A stretch of DNA of 57,649 bases from an uncultured Lachnospiraceae bacterium (lineage in GTDB: Bacteria > Bacillota > Clostridia > Lachnospirales > Lachnospiraceae). The translations under genes were made by a program, and so were the position numbers. Below, in pieces: positions 43,968 to 53,234 of the stretch (position 1 is its first letter; every line of letters starts with the position of its first letter). The DNA is taken from contig CAJTRU010000019.1 in the NCBI GenBank assembly GCA_910579085.1, positions 1 through 57,649 of the forward strand. Reading direction: 5' to 3'. The notes beneath the pieces were generated by a model. That model saw only the letters and a program-made list of their open reading frames with translations. It did not search any database and was not told the DNA's origin.

Positions 43968-44887
43968 TGGTGCGTTTTGGTGATAAACCTTATTATTCCC
44001 TTGATTACTACCTTAAGCAGACATTCGGCTGCAAAGTATATAAAATAGCACTTGACGGAGGCATGACATGCCCTAACAGGGATGGCACAGTGGGTACAGG
44101 CGGCTGTATTTTTTGCAGCAATGGCGGCTCAGGTGAATTTGCAGCGCCAAGGCAGCAGTCTGTCTATAAACAGATAGAGCAGGGAATAGATATTATACAA
44201 AGACATGGCAAGAAAACAGGCAACAAGTATATTGCTTATTTCCAGTCATACTCTAATACCTATGCGCCAGTCTGCTACCTTGAAAACCTGTATATGGAAA
44301 CACTTTCACATCCTGATATTGTTGCAATGTCTGTTGGCACAAGGCCAGACTGTTTTAATAAAGATATATTTATGCTGCTTGAAAAATGCAATAAAATTAA
44401 ACCTGTATGGATTGAACTAGGCTTGCAGACCATACATGAAGAAACCGCCCGTTTTATAAGGCGCGGCTATACTCTTGATGTTTTTAATAATACTGTAAAG
44501 GAGCTAAGAAAACGCAATATTTATATTGTTGTACACATTATTCTTGGTCTTCCTGGTGAAAATGAAGAAGATATAATAGAAACTATACATTATCTCAATA
44601 AAATGGATATACAAGGCATAAAATTACAGCTTCTTCATATACTTAAAAATACAGGACTTGCCTCAATTGCACATAAGGTACATACTTATTCTGAACAGGA
44701 ATATGTACAGCTTATACTACGCTGTATCAGTGAGCTTTCACCAGATATAACAATACACCGTTTAACAGGCGACGGGCCAAAAGACCTGATGCTTGCACCG
44801 TTATGGAGCTGTAACAAAAGACATGTTTTAAATGCCATCTCCCACGGACTTAAGAAATCTGGTGTATACCAGGGTATGTCATTATAA
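43967..44887 (+). CDS. TIGR01212/YhcC-type radical SAM protein
   Basis: 306 residues. The radical SAM cluster ligands are in CPNRDGTVGTGGCIFC, the CX14... spacing (C-x12-C-x2-C as written) characteristic of the YhcC family rather than the common CxxxCxxC. FQSYSNTYAP, GTRPDC and ELGLQTIHEETARFIRRGY are further family motifs. Proteins of this group are thought to be Elp3-like enzymes of unknown substrate. It begins in a TAATG overlap with the malic enzyme gene, and the DUF4364 gene follows 26 bases later. Confidence 0.93.
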   Translation: MVRFGDKPYYSLDYYLKQTFGCKVYKIALDGGMTCPNRDGTVGTGGCIFCSNGGSGEFAAPRQQSVYKQIEQGIDIIQRHGKKTGNKYIAYFQSYSNTYAPVCYLENLYMETLSHPDIVAMSVGTRPDCFNKDIFMLLEKCNKIKPVWIELGLQTIHEETARFIRRGYTLDVFNNTVKELRKRNIYIVVHIILGLPGENEEDIIETIHYLNKMDIQGIKLQLLHILKNTGLASIAHKVHTYSEQEYVQLILRCISELSPDITIHRLTGDGPKDLMLAPLWSCNKRHVLNAISHGLKKSGVYQGMSL

Positions 44888-44913
44888 TAAAATTACCAGA
44901 AAGAGGGGTTTTC

Positions 44914-45435
44914 ATGACGTCAGAATCATTGAAACTGTACAAACTAATAATCTTATACTTTTTAAGCAAGACAAAACATCCTATGCCAAATGCAATTATA
45001 TCTGATTTCATCCTTGACAAAGGCTATACAGATTATTTTTCAATACAGCAGACACTGGCTAACCTTACAGAAGACAAAATGATTGAAGCAGAACAGACAC
45101 ACTCTGCTTCTTACTATATGATAACACAATCAGGCCTGGAAACTCTCGGATTTTTTGGAAACCAGCTCCCTGATGATACTAAATCCCAGATAGATAATTA
45201 TCTTAATGACAACAAAGTAAATATTGTGCAGAATACCACTATACATACTGATTTTACCCAGATAAAAACAGGAGGCTGCCTTGCCAAAGTTTCTATAGTG
45301 GAACGTGGCAGTATTATAATGGAACTGGCATTAAACCTTCCTACAGAAGAAGAAGCAATACAGGCGTGCCAGAGGTTTAAAGAAAGAAATGAGGCTATTT
45401 ATGCCTATTTGTTAAAAACCCTTACGCTGGACTGA
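44914..45435 (+). CDS. DUF4364 family protein
   Basis: 173 residues. The N-terminal half looks like a winged helix (KLYKLIILYFLSKTKHPMPN, then FSIQQTLANLTEDKMIEAEQ), as in PadR- or MarR-like regulators, and the C-terminal half is a small alpha/beta domain. I recognise the DUF4364 pattern common in Clostridia; the function is unknown. AGAGGGG precedes the ATG. A strong bidirectional terminator follows, ending the three-gene unit that starts with malic enzyme. Confidence 0.85.
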   Translation: MTSESLKLYKLIILYFLSKTKHPMPNAIISDFILDKGYTDYFSIQQTLANLTEDKMIEAEQTHSASYYMITQSGLETLGFFGNQLPDDTKSQIDNYLNDNKVNIVQNTTIHTDFTQIKTGGCLAKVSIVERGSIIMELALNLPTEEEAIQACQRFKERNEAIYAYLLKTLTLD

Positions 45436-45498
45436 TATTCTTCTGGATTAACATTATACTAAATACTAAATACCAAATTATAATAAATAAATTTGTAT

Positions 45499-45536
45499 AA
45501 AAAGGCATACTGCCCGTTACAGCAGTATGCCTTTTG
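45499..45536. terminator. Bidirectional terminator between the DUF4364 gene and tyrS
   Basis: AAAAGGCATACTG pairs perfectly with CAGTATGCCTTTT. Each strand of the stem supplies a U-run to the other direction, so it serves both convergent genes. Confidence 0.85.
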
Positions 45537-45572
45537 CTTGTATAAATACATTCTTTTATTTAATATATATAT

Positions 45573-46796
45573 TTATTTACAGATAACTTTTATAAATTTC
45601 TTTTTACCACGCTTTAATATAATTCCATCTTCACCTATCTGTTCTTTTGTAACTGATGCTTTAACATCCGCGGCTTTCTCACCATCTATTGTAACACCGC
45701 CCTGCTCCACATTGCGCCGTGCCTCTGCATTTGATGGTGCAAGCCCGGCCTTTACAAGAAGTTTTAATATTCCAATCTGCCCATTTTCAAAGTCACTGTC
45801 TGTAAGCTCTGCTACTGGCATATCTGCTGCACTGCCACTTGAAAAAAGTGCCCTTGCGCCCTCTTTTGCCTTTGATGCCTCTTCCTCACCATGTACAAGT
45901 TTCGTTAATTCAAACGCAAGTATTTCCTTTGCTTCGTTAAGCTGGCTTCCCTCCCACTTATCCATTTCATTAATCTGTTCCAGAGGAAGGAATGTAAGCA
46001 TACGCAGGCATTTTAAAACATCTGCATCACTTACATTCCTCCAGTACTGGTAGAAATCAAACGGGCTTGTTTTTGCAGGGTCAAGCCATACAGCACCTGA
46101 CTGTGTCTTGCCCATTTTCTTGCCTTCAGAATTAAGAAGCAGGTTTATAGTCATTGCATAAGCATTTTTACCCAGCTTGCGGCGTATAAGTTCTGTACCT
46201 CCAAGCATATTGCTCCACTGGTCATCACCGCCAAATTCCATGTTACAGCCATATTTCTGGAATAATGTGTAGAAATCAAAACTCTGCATTATCATATAAT
46301 TAAATTCAAGGAATGTAAGGCCCTTTTCCATACGCTGTTTGTAACATTCTGCTGCCAGCATACGGTTTACCGAGAAATGCGGGCCTATTTCACGCATTAC
46401 TTCCATATAGTTAAGGCCCATAAGCCAGTCAGCATTGTTTACAAGCAATGCTTTACCATCTGAAAAATCAATAAACCTTTCCATTTGCTTCTTGAAACAT
46501 TCAACATTGTGGTTAATCATTTCTGGTGTCATCATCTGGCGCATATCTGTCCTTCCAGACGGGTCGCCAATCATTGCTGTCCCGCCGCCAATAAGCGCTA
46601 TAGGTTTATTACCAGCCTCCTGTAGCCTTTTCATAAGGCACAGTGCCATAAAGTGCCCCACATGCAGGCTGTCAGCAGTAGGGTCAAACCCTATATAAAA
46701 TGTTGCCTTCCCATTGTTAATTAATTCCTTGATTTCCTCTTCATCTGTCACCTGGGCTATAAGCCCACGTGCTGTAAGTTCATCATACAGCTTCAT
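45573..46796 (-). CDS. tyrS: Tyrosyl-tRNA synthetase
   Basis: 407 residues. Class I aminoacyl-tRNA synthetase. The HIGH-type motif is HVGH (45-48), the Tyr pocket includes LMGLNYMEVMREIG and YMIMQSFDFY, GGDDQWSNML is the tyrosine-site loop, and the KMSKS-type loop is KMGKTQ. The C-terminal S4 RNA-binding domain (about 340-405; LVKAGLAPSNAEARRNVEQG) is complete. AAAGGGG precedes the ATG. Expression is controlled by an upstream T-box leader with a UAC specifier. Confidence 0.97.
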   Translation of the reverse strand: MKLYDELTARGLIAQVTDEEEIKELINNGKATFYIGFDPTADSLHVGHFMALCLMKRLQEAGNKPIALIGGGTAMIGDPSGRTDMRQMMTPEMINHNVECFKKQMERFIDFSDGKALLVNNADWLMGLNYMEVMREIGPHFSVNRMLAAECYKQRMEKGLTFLEFNYMIMQSFDFYTLFQKYGCNMEFGGDDQWSNMLGGTELIRRKLGKNAYAMTINLLLNSEGKKMGKTQSGAVWLDPAKTSPFDFYQYWRNVSDADVLKCLRMLTFLPLEQINEMDKWEGSQLNEAKEILAFELTKLVHGEEEASKAKEGARALFSSGSAADMPVAELTDSDFENGQIGILKLLVKAGLAPSNAEARRNVEQGGVTIDGEKAADVKASVTKEQIGEDGIILKRGKKKFIKVICK

Positions 46797-46911
46797 AATA
46801 ATTCCCCTTTCTGTTTTTCCTATATTGTATAGTTCCTATAGAAGAACAAATAATTCCACAAAATGGGATTTTCCATGTGTTTTTGGCTTTACAGGACAAT
46901 TTCCTATAAAA

Positions 46912-47187
46912 CAAAAAAGCCCTTTTATCTGTAATACTACAGACAAAAGGACGGAATTACCGCGTTACCACCTTTTTTCACAACAGGTTCACACCTGCTG
47001 CCTCTACAGGATACTATCATATCCCTGCATTATAACGGATGCACCACCGTCTAAGCTTACAAGGCATACGCCCTTCAGCCCGCTACTCCAAGATGTATTC
47101 ACACACAGGTTCTGCTGCGCCTTCCATCAGCCGGCGGCTTTCTATAAACTTCTCTCTGCTGCTACTTCTTCTTTTCAACGTATTTAC
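46912..47187 (-). promoter_or_regulatory. T-box leader (tyrosine) of tyrS
   Basis: On the minus strand the T-box core AGGTGGTAACGCGG is at about 46974-46960. It is followed by a terminator: CCTTTTGTCTGTA pairs with TACAGATAAAAGG and is followed by TTTTTT (46918-46913). Upstream, GAATACATCTTGGAG (about 47102-47088) presents UAC as the tyrosine specifier. Uncharged tRNA-Tyr would favour the antiterminator. The family is well known; the assignment rests on the conserved core, terminator and specifier. Confidence 0.9.
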
Positions 47188-47193
47188 ATATGT

Positions 47194-47222
47194 ATTCTAA
47201 ACTAAATGCCACACTTTGTCAA
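47194..47222 (-). promoter_or_regulatory. tyrS T-box promoter
   Basis: On the minus strand TTGACA (47222-47217), a 17-bp spacer and TAGAAT (47199-47194). This near-consensus promoter places the transcript start near 47187. Confidence 0.8.
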
Positions 47223-47257
47223 ATATAAACTCCCTTTTCGGAAAAATGTTCTCTGTT

Positions 47258-47638
47258 TTATATCATTTTTCCGTCTTTAACCCGGACAGCGATTTGCCAA
47301 TTATCTTCATAAACAATGGTTCCCACAAAGTTTGTATAAATCACATCATAAGGCTTTTGATGTTTATCTAAAAGTCTAATAGCAGGCGTTAACTTTTCAA
47401 TCATTTCCAATGTACTTTCACATTTAAAAAATGTGATGACCTTTTCATGATTTTTACAAGGCTCTGGTTCAGGAAGGTTCTCTTTGAACCAATCATCAAT
47501 AGATATAAACATTTCTTTTTCACCGCTAGTTAATTGCTCATCTCTTATCAGATTCCAACAAAGACTAAATACACCTTTTGGATACTTTGTAATGTAAGAA
47601 TCTTCTCTGCCCTGTATTCTCATATACTTATATTTCAT
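47258..47638 (-). CDS. Hypothetical protein, possibly acquired
   Basis: 126 residues, no family recognised. The centre is acidic (FKENLPEPEPCKNHEK) and aromatic residues are frequent; there is no TM or signal sequence. Three of its four Gln codons are CAA, whereas most genes around it favour CAG, which hints at transfer but is weak on so few codons. AAAGAAAGG precedes the ATG. It stands alone between the tyrS promoter and a repeat copy (47757-47884). Confidence 0.6.
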   Translation of the reverse strand: MKYKYMRIQGREDSYITKYPKGVFSLCWNLIRDEQLTSGEKEMFISIDDWFKENLPEPEPCKNHEKVITFFKCESTLEMIEKLTPAIRLLDKHQKPYDVIYTNFVGTIVYEDNWQIAVRVKDGKMI

Positions 47639-47756
47639 GCTTTTACCTTTCTTTGAAATTTATAGTTACATATGAGATTATAAAATCTTTTTATTCCACT
47701 TGCAATGCTATAAATCACTTTTCAATAGGTACACAATTCCGGAAAAGTAATAACCA

Positions 47757-47884
47757 TTTTACAGTTATCTTGTTATTCTAATGAAGTATGGGGTTTCAAT
47801 GGCAGGTTCCGTGTGCCAGATGCCAGCATCTGGCGCATGAACCGTCCGTCTATCCACAAAAACACCAGATAACTGTAAATTACC
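47757..47884. repeat. Compact copy of the outer inverted repeat
   Basis: It begins with TTTTACAGTTATCTTG and ends with GATAACTGTAAATTACC (47868-47884). The centre is the near-perfect palindrome GCCAGATGCCAGCATCTGGC (47815-47834), flanked by GGCAGGTTCCGTGT and ATGAACCGTCCGTC. No foldback element is inserted. The convergent phosphoesterase gene ends inside the right box. Confidence 0.65.
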
Positions 47885-48452
47885 CCATCCTCCCAATCCA
47901 TTCATCCAGCACCATAGGACGGTAATCTGAAAACATTGTAAAACAGTTTATCATATTGCATGGAATACTTTCTCCCCCAGAGAAGCTTGCCCTTGTTTCT
48001 GCTACAAACCGCTTTACATTCTGGTAATCAGCCGTATTGTGTACATGCCCGTACAGCATATATGTACTATTGCCGTGGTATTGTCCGTTATAACATATAA
48101 CAGGATAGTGGCTTAACACCACTGTCCTGTTATTATCCCTAAGTTCTGCATATGGTTTTATCCATTCAAAAAGGGATGTATCAAACCTTTTATCATGCAA
48201 AAACCTCATATCATGGTTGCCTGAAACAAGATATTTCCTGCCATTTAACCTTTTTAAAAGTGCATTGACTGCCTCACCTTTTTCAACAGACAAGTCACCA
48301 AGTATGACAACCTCATCTTTTTTCCTGCGTACAGTCCTGTTCCATATGGCAATCATTTCTTCATCCATCTGTTCAACACTGTCAAAACTACGGTTGTCTA
48401 AAATCCTGGCTTTGTCGTGCCCGAAATGGCAGTCTGCAATATAATACCTCAT
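47880..48452 (-). CDS. Metallophosphoesterase
   Basis: 190 residues. Calcineurin-like phosphoesterase with all metal motifs: ADCHFGH at the N terminus, ILGDLS, SGNHD and the late YGHVHN. The small size and RYYIADCHFGHD start match the group of small prokaryotic phosphoesterases often linked to phage or housekeeping loci; the substrate is unknown. The ATG at 48452 follows AGGGG. Its TAA stop (47880-47882) is provided by the repeat box. It lies 28 bases after galE, so the two may be cotranscribed. Confidence 0.88.
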   Translation of the reverse strand: MRYYIADCHFGHDKARILDNRSFDSVEQMDEEMIAIWNRTVRRKKDEVVILGDLSVEKGEAVNALLKRLNGRKYLVSGNHDMRFLHDKRFDTSLFEWIKPYAELRDNNRTVVLSHYPVICYNGQYHGNSTYMLYGHVHNTADYQNVKRFVAETRASFSGGESIPCNMINCFTMFSDYRPMVLDEWIGRMG

Positions 48453-48480
48453 TTTAATAACCCCTGCACTGGATATGTTA

Positions 48481-49491
48481 TCAAAGCCCTTTTGGATATT
48501 TGCTCTGCCATCTCCAGGCATCTTCACACATTTTGTCTATATCTCTTTTTGCTTCCCATCCAAGCTCTTTCTTTGCCTTTTCAGGGTCAGCATAGCACAT
48601 GTCTATATCACCAGGCCTTCTGTCTGTAATTTTATATGGTATTTCTTTTCCACATGCTTTCTCAAAATTATGGATTATATCAAGCACACTGTAACCTTTG
48701 CCTGTTCCAAGGTTATAAGTTACAAGACCTGGATGCGTGCTTAATTTTTCAAGGGCTTTTATATGCCCTTCTGCCAGGTCTGCTACATGTATATAATCAC
48801 GTACACCTGTACCGTCTGGTGTGTCATAATCATCACCAAATACATTTACAGCTTCAAGCTCACCTATTGCAACTTTGGCAACATATGGCAGCAGGTTGTT
48901 AGGTATTCCGTTAGGACTTTCCCCAATCTCACCGCTTTCATGTGCACCTATAGGGTTAAAATACCTTAAAAGTGCAATATCCCAGCTTTTATCTGCCTTA
49001 TATATATCCCTTAACATATCTTCAATTATAAGTTTTGTCCTGCCATAAGGGTTGGATACTGATAATGGGAAATCTTCCCTTATTGGCACACTTTCAGGCT
49101 TGCCATAAACGGTTGCTGATGAACTGAATACAAGTGATTTTACATTGTATTTTTCCATTGCCATAACCAGGTTTATAGTTCCTGTTATATTGTTATTAAA
49201 ATATGCCAGTGGTATCTGGCAGGACTCCCCTACTGCTTTTAAACCAGCAAAATGTATAACTGAAGAAATATTTTCCTTCTCAAATATATTCTGCAAAGCT
49301 TCCATGTCAAGCAGGTCATCTTCATAGAATTTAACACTTTTACCTGTTATTTTCTTAATCCTTTCTAAAGACTCCTTACTTGAATTAACAAGGTTGTCAA
49401 GCACAACTACATTATATCCTGCGTTAAGAAGTTCCACTACTGTATGGCTTCCAATAAAACCTGTGCCACCTGTTACTAGAATATTGTCCAT
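48481..49491 (-). CDS. galE: UDP-glucose 4-epimerase
   Basis: 336 residues. Interconverts UDP-glucose and UDP-galactose using tightly bound NAD. The SDR-extended motifs are GGTGFIGSH at the N terminus, the catalytic Ser/Tyr/Lys with SSSATVYG and YGRTK, and RYFNPIGAH, typical of GalE. AGGGAGGAAACA precedes the ATG. UDP-galactose would feed Glf, encoded further right. It lies between the phosphoesterase and a secreted protein, all on the minus strand. Confidence 0.95.
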   Translation of the reverse strand: MDNILVTGGTGFIGSHTVVELLNAGYNVVVLDNLVNSSKESLERIKKITGKSVKFYEDDLLDMEALQNIFEKENISSVIHFAGLKAVGESCQIPLAYFNNNITGTINLVMAMEKYNVKSLVFSSSATVYGKPESVPIREDFPLSVSNPYGRTKLIIEDMLRDIYKADKSWDIALLRYFNPIGAHESGEIGESPNGIPNNLLPYVAKVAIGELEAVNVFGDDYDTPDGTGVRDYIHVADLAEGHIKALEKLSTHPGLVTYNLGTGKGYSVLDIIHNFEKACGKEIPYKITDRRPGDIDMCYADPEKAKKELGWEAKRDIDKMCEDAWRWQSKYPKGL

Positions 49492-49512
49492 TGTTTCCTC
49501 CCTGGATTTTTA

Positions 49513-50934
49513 TTAGTTTGCATTTTCCTGTTTTGGCAAATCAACTGTGCCAAATTTTGTATATTCACCAGCCCATGTCTTTGTACTGCTGCTTCCATCC
49601 TGGCGTATATAAATTACCTGGCCATCTTTTAACCCGCTTAATGTTAATGATGAATTTGCCTTTAATGTCCTTGAACTTACGGAAGCCCCTGGCTTCTCTT
49701 CTTTATCCATAACTGCAACACGGTAATTTGCGCTGCTGGTACTTGTAATTACAACATTATATCCTTTACTAGTGCTTTGGTAGTCTGCTTTAACAAGTAC
49801 AGGTTTTGTACCAGTTCCATCTGCATCACCTACAACTGTTACATTTTTAATTCCGCCGCCGCCCCATTTATATACACCATCTGCTGGTGATGATGGTTTA
49901 CTGTTAAGTGTATCACTTCCAGATGTTTCAAGGACTGATGGCTTCTCTAATGGTATACGTGTCCATTTGGATGCACATCTCTTCCTTGAAGTATTTGGCT
50001 CAGTGCGTACTTCTAAAATTCCGCTTTCTAAACTTCCTGGCAGCAGTTCATCCAGAGTAACACCTCTTTTAACACTTTCATTCTTAATAACATCATCTGG
50101 TACTGTTACAGCACTTCCTGAAACTGTTACAATACGGTATTCAGATAATTTAGGAAGAGTCAGTGTGCCAGATGTATACTGTACAGAAACAGCAGGGCCG
50201 TTAGCCTGTTTTGCAATATTTAACTTTGTCTCCCTGCCTGGAAGCTTTGGTGCATCATAAACTTTTACTGCTTTTTCAATATTTCCTGCATCATAGCAGT
50301 CTTTTAATTCAACATCTGTTGTTTCTGTTATTTTTGACAGACCTTCACCTGGAGTCCTTATATATAATGTCCCTCCCTGGAACTGGAACTCACCAAATAC
50401 ACCTGATACCTTGCCATCAGCAAGTTTCTGCGTTTCATCTGGTGTCTGCCAGTTACTATATACTGTCCTCCACTCATAATCTGATGCCGCTTTTAAAGAC
50501 GTCCTGCTTGCCCCGGTTTTAATCTCCAGTTCCTGTGTGGCACCATTATATCTTACAGAAGAAACTTTATCATTTGCTGGAATTTTTACAATAACTGGTA
50601 CTTCCATGTCATCTGTTTTAACTGCAATATAATTATCTTTTATATTGCTTAGTTTAGATAAATCAATTTCTGCCCTTTTGCCGCTGCTTGTTTCATAAAG
50701 GTTCCATGAAGATACTTTAAATACTACTTTGCCTGATTTCCTGCTTCTTGTCGCTGTCCCAAAGACCATTTCCTTGTCCTGGCTGACATTTACATACATC
50801 TTTTGTTCAGTACCGCTGACTTCTATATCAGCAGCAGTAACCGCTGCTGAAGCATTGTCTGCACCTGCCCATGTCCATGCTGTAACAGCAAAAGCAGCAA
50901 CTGCTGTCCATTGTAATTTTTTCCTTGTTTCCAT
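49513..50934 (-). CDS. Secreted protein of unknown function
   Basis: 473 residues. A signal peptide (KK at 5-6, hydrophobic 8-22, likely cleavage after NASA near 30) is followed by a Thr/Ser/Val-rich beta-type sequence with repeated short motifs such as SYNVVITSTSS-like strands. No LPXTG, SLH, choline-binding or catalytic motif is visible, so how it is retained, if at all, is unclear. No family recognised. AGGAGGG precedes the ATG. galE follows 21 bases later on the same strand. Confidence 0.75.
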   Translation of the reverse strand: METRKKLQWTAVAAFAVTAWTWAGADNASAAVTAADIEVSGTEQKMYVNVSQDKEMVFGTATRSRKSGKVVFKVSSWNLYETSSGKRAEIDLSKLSNIKDNYIAVKTDDMEVPVIVKIPANDKVSSVRYNGATQELEIKTGASRTSLKAASDYEWRTVYSNWQTPDETQKLADGKVSGVFGEFQFQGGTLYIRTPGEGLSKITETTDVELKDCYDAGNIEKAVKVYDAPKLPGRETKLNIAKQANGPAVSVQYTSGTLTLPKLSEYRIVTVSGSAVTVPDDVIKNESVKRGVTLDELLPGSLESGILEVRTEPNTSRKRCASKWTRIPLEKPSVLETSGSDTLNSKPSSPADGVYKWGGGGIKNVTVVGDADGTGTKPVLVKADYQSTSKGYNVVITSTSSANYRVAVMDKEEKPGASVSSRTLKANSSLTLSGLKDGQVIYIRQDGSSSTKTWAGEYTKFGTVDLPKQENAN

Positions 50935-51337
50935 AACATTCCCTCCTATTCACATAAATTCCAGTAACTGCCTTCCAACATTCATTTTTATACTAGTTTA
51001 AACTTATGGCATATTACTATTTTACATAATATAACATACACCCAAATTATGTAATAATTGTGGCAAATTGCACCAAATTTAACAAAATTTATATTCTTTT
51101 TTGTAGTTTATGTTAATGTATGCTTCTAAAATAATAATAATAGTACCTGTATTATATAATACATGCAAAAACAGGTTTATTTTAATATTTTATATACTAT
51201 AACCCTGTATTAATCTTATTATACACTATCCATATACTTCTTATATATACAGCAGGATATTTCTTATGGTATAATCCATACATGACATACTAATGTCGTG
51301 TTTGCTTTGTTATAATTATTTAAAGAAAGGATTTTAT
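50935..51337. other. Intergenic region between divergent secreted-protein and WYL genes
   Basis: 403 bases of very AT-rich sequence without a gene. On the plus strand an extended -10 (TGGTATAAT) and palindrome occur near 51267-51301. For the minus-strand gene I see several AT-rich candidates but no convincing -35/-10 pair. Confidence 0.5.
51267..51301 (+). promoter_or_regulatory. Extended -10 promoter and palindromic operator for the WYL regulator
   Basis: TG-n-TATAAT (-10 at 51270-51275) is followed by ACATGACAT, four bases and ATGTCGTGT (51280-51301), a 9-bp inverted repeat with one mismatch at the expected start site. The position suggests autorepression by the downstream regulator. Confidence 0.55.
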
Positions 51338-52243
51338 ATGAGAATAGACAGGCTGATTGGAATTTTATCTATTTTGTTACAAAAAGAAAAAGTAACTGCC
51401 CCTGAACTTGCAGAACACTTTGAAGTAAGCAGACGCACAATAAACAGGGATATAGAAGAATTATGCAAAGCAGGAATTCCTGTATCTGCTACACAAGGCC
51501 ATGGAGGCGGCATTTCTATAATGGATGGGTATAAAATAAACCATACCCTTTTTACAAATAAGGAAATGCAGGATATACTTGCAGGGCTTAGAAGCCTTGA
51601 CAGCATTAACCAGACAAACCGCTATGTACAGCTTATGGAAAAACTTTCCGCAGGTTCTTCATGTTTTATGGCATCAAACCAGACTATGCTTATAAGCCTT
51701 TCATCCTGGTATAAGAATTCACTCCCAGCTAAAATAGAAATTATCAGAAACGCCATTGAACTGAAAACAGAAATTAAATTCCATTATTATTCACCAGCAG
51801 GTGAAAGCAGCCGCCAGATAGAACCATACTGCCTGGTATTCCAGTGGGCTGGCTGGTATATATGGGGCTGGTGTAAAATGCGTAAGGATTTCAGGTTATT
51901 TAAGTTAAACCGCATGGAAGAAACCATTGCCACAGGTATAGTTTTCAATCCCAGGAAATACATTCTTCCAGATTTAGAAAACAAGAAAATATTTACAGAT
52001 AACATAAATATAAAAGCACTATTCCAGCCAGAATACAAATGGAGGCTTGTGGATGAATTTGGGACAGGCTGCTATACAGAACAGGAAGATGGCAGGCTGT
52101 TGTTCCAGTCAGGCTATACTAATAAAAACTACCTGTTAAGCTGGCTGCTCTCATTTGGTGATGGCGTAGAGTTAAAAGAACCTGAAGAAATAAGAAAAGA
52201 ATTAAATATAATTATTAAAAATATGTCAGATATTTACAAGTAG
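51338..52243 (+). CDS. YafY-type transcriptional regulator (HTH-WYL)
   Basis: 301 residues. The N-terminal DeoR-like helix-turn-helix (about 5-55; KVTAPELAEHFEVSRRTINR) is followed by a WYL domain (about 135-210; EIKFHYYSPAGESSRQIEPY, then WAGWYIWGWCKMRKDFRLFK) and a C-terminal extension. WYL domains sense nucleic-acid or small ligands in bacterial regulators. The ATG at 51338 follows AAAGAAAGG; the frame is open further upstream through the operator. The YjbR-DUF3795 gene 110 bases downstream may be a target. Confidence 0.9.
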   Translation: MRIDRLIGILSILLQKEKVTAPELAEHFEVSRRTINRDIEELCKAGIPVSATQGHGGGISIMDGYKINHTLFTNKEMQDILAGLRSLDSINQTNRYVQLMEKLSAGSSCFMASNQTMLISLSSWYKNSLPAKIEIIRNAIELKTEIKFHYYSPAGESSRQIEPYCLVFQWAGWYIWGWCKMRKDFRLFKLNRMEETIATGIVFNPRKYILPDLENKKIFTDNINIKALFQPEYKWRLVDEFGTGCYTEQEDGRLLFQSGYTNKNYLLSWLLSFGDGVELKEPEEIRKELNIIIKNMSDIYK

Positions 52244-52353
52244 ATTAAATACATAGTTAAATAAGACTGGTTTTTAAACAGGCAAATAACAGGGCAGATT
52301 GTGGATATTATTTGGTAAGATAATTTTTATAACAAAGAAAGGAAATAAAACTT

Positions 52354-52983
52354 ATGAAATATGAATGGTTAGATGGTTATTTACTGGACAAACGCGGAGT
52401 TACAAAAGATTTGCAAAAAGACTGGAACTGGGTGCGCTATAACATTGGGGGAAAGATGTTTGCTGCATTATGCCTTGAACACCAAAGCAATATACCATAT
52501 TATATTACGCTAAAATCAGAACCAGAAGAAGGCAGTTTTCTAAGGGAACAATACGAAGATATTGTGCCAGGCTACTACATGAATAAAACACACTGGAACT
52601 CTGTCAAACCTGACGGCAATGTCCCTGGCAGCCTGCTAAAAGACCTTCTTGACAAATCATATGAACTTGTACTTAGTGGTTTTAGCAAGAAACAGCAAAG
52701 GGAAATACTAGGCATAAGCTGTTGTGGCACAGAATGTAGCAAATGTAGTTTTTATGGCAATATGTGCCAGGGCTGCAACGAGTGCCAGGGCAAAGTGTTC
52801 CATGCGCCGGAAGGCAAAGCCTGCCCAGTTTACACCTGTTCTGTCAAAACTAAGAAACTGCGTAACTGTAGCCAGTGTGAAGAAGTCCCATGTAAAATAT
52901 GGCGTGCAACAAAAGACCCTGGATTATCAGATGAAGAATTTGAGAAAAATATAGCAGAAAGGGTAAATAATTTAAAATCCTGA
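52354..52983 (+). CDS. Fusion of MmcQ/YjbR-like and DUF3795 cysteine-rich domains
   Basis: 209 residues. The N-terminal part (about 1-115; KYEWLDGYLLDKRGVTKDLQ, then KTHWNSVKPDGNVP) is a MmcQ/YjbR-like domain, a small fold with DNA-binding resemblance but unknown role. The C-terminal part (about 120-200) is DUF3795, with many paired cysteines (CCGTECSKCSFYGNMCQGCN, then CSQCEEVPC), likely binding zinc or iron-sulfur. AAAGAAAGGAA precedes the ATG. It lies after a WYL regulator. A hairpin with a T-rich tail follows. Function unknown. Confidence 0.8.
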   Translation: MKYEWLDGYLLDKRGVTKDLQKDWNWVRYNIGGKMFAALCLEHQSNIPYYITLKSEPEEGSFLREQYEDIVPGYYMNKTHWNSVKPDGNVPGSLLKDLLDKSYELVLSGFSKKQQREILGISCCGTECSKCSFYGNMCQGCNECQGKVFHAPEGKACPVYTCSVKTKKLRNCSQCEEVPCKIWRATKDPGLSDEEFEKNIAERVNNLKS

Positions 52984-53020
52984 TATCTATTAAAAAATTA
53001 CATAACCTCCAGTTATATAT

Positions 53021-53063
53021 AAACTACACCTGGCTGTAAATTACCACATCCCTGGTGTAGTTT
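53021..53063 (+). terminator. Terminator after the YjbR-DUF3795 gene
   Basis: AAACTACACC pairs perfectly with GGTGTAGTTT around a 23-base loop, followed by AATAAATTTTATT. Confidence 0.55.
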
Positions 53064-53234
53064 AATAAATTTTATTAAGCAGGGAAGCATATTATATAAA
53101 TACTGGCAAAAACTGTTACTATATGTTATACTGGTGCTGGTATATACATGGTGCATTATAGGATTATACACAATTTTCCAGGCACACAGACAACATTATT
53201 TAATTCAGCAATATATATAATGGAGGAATTATAA

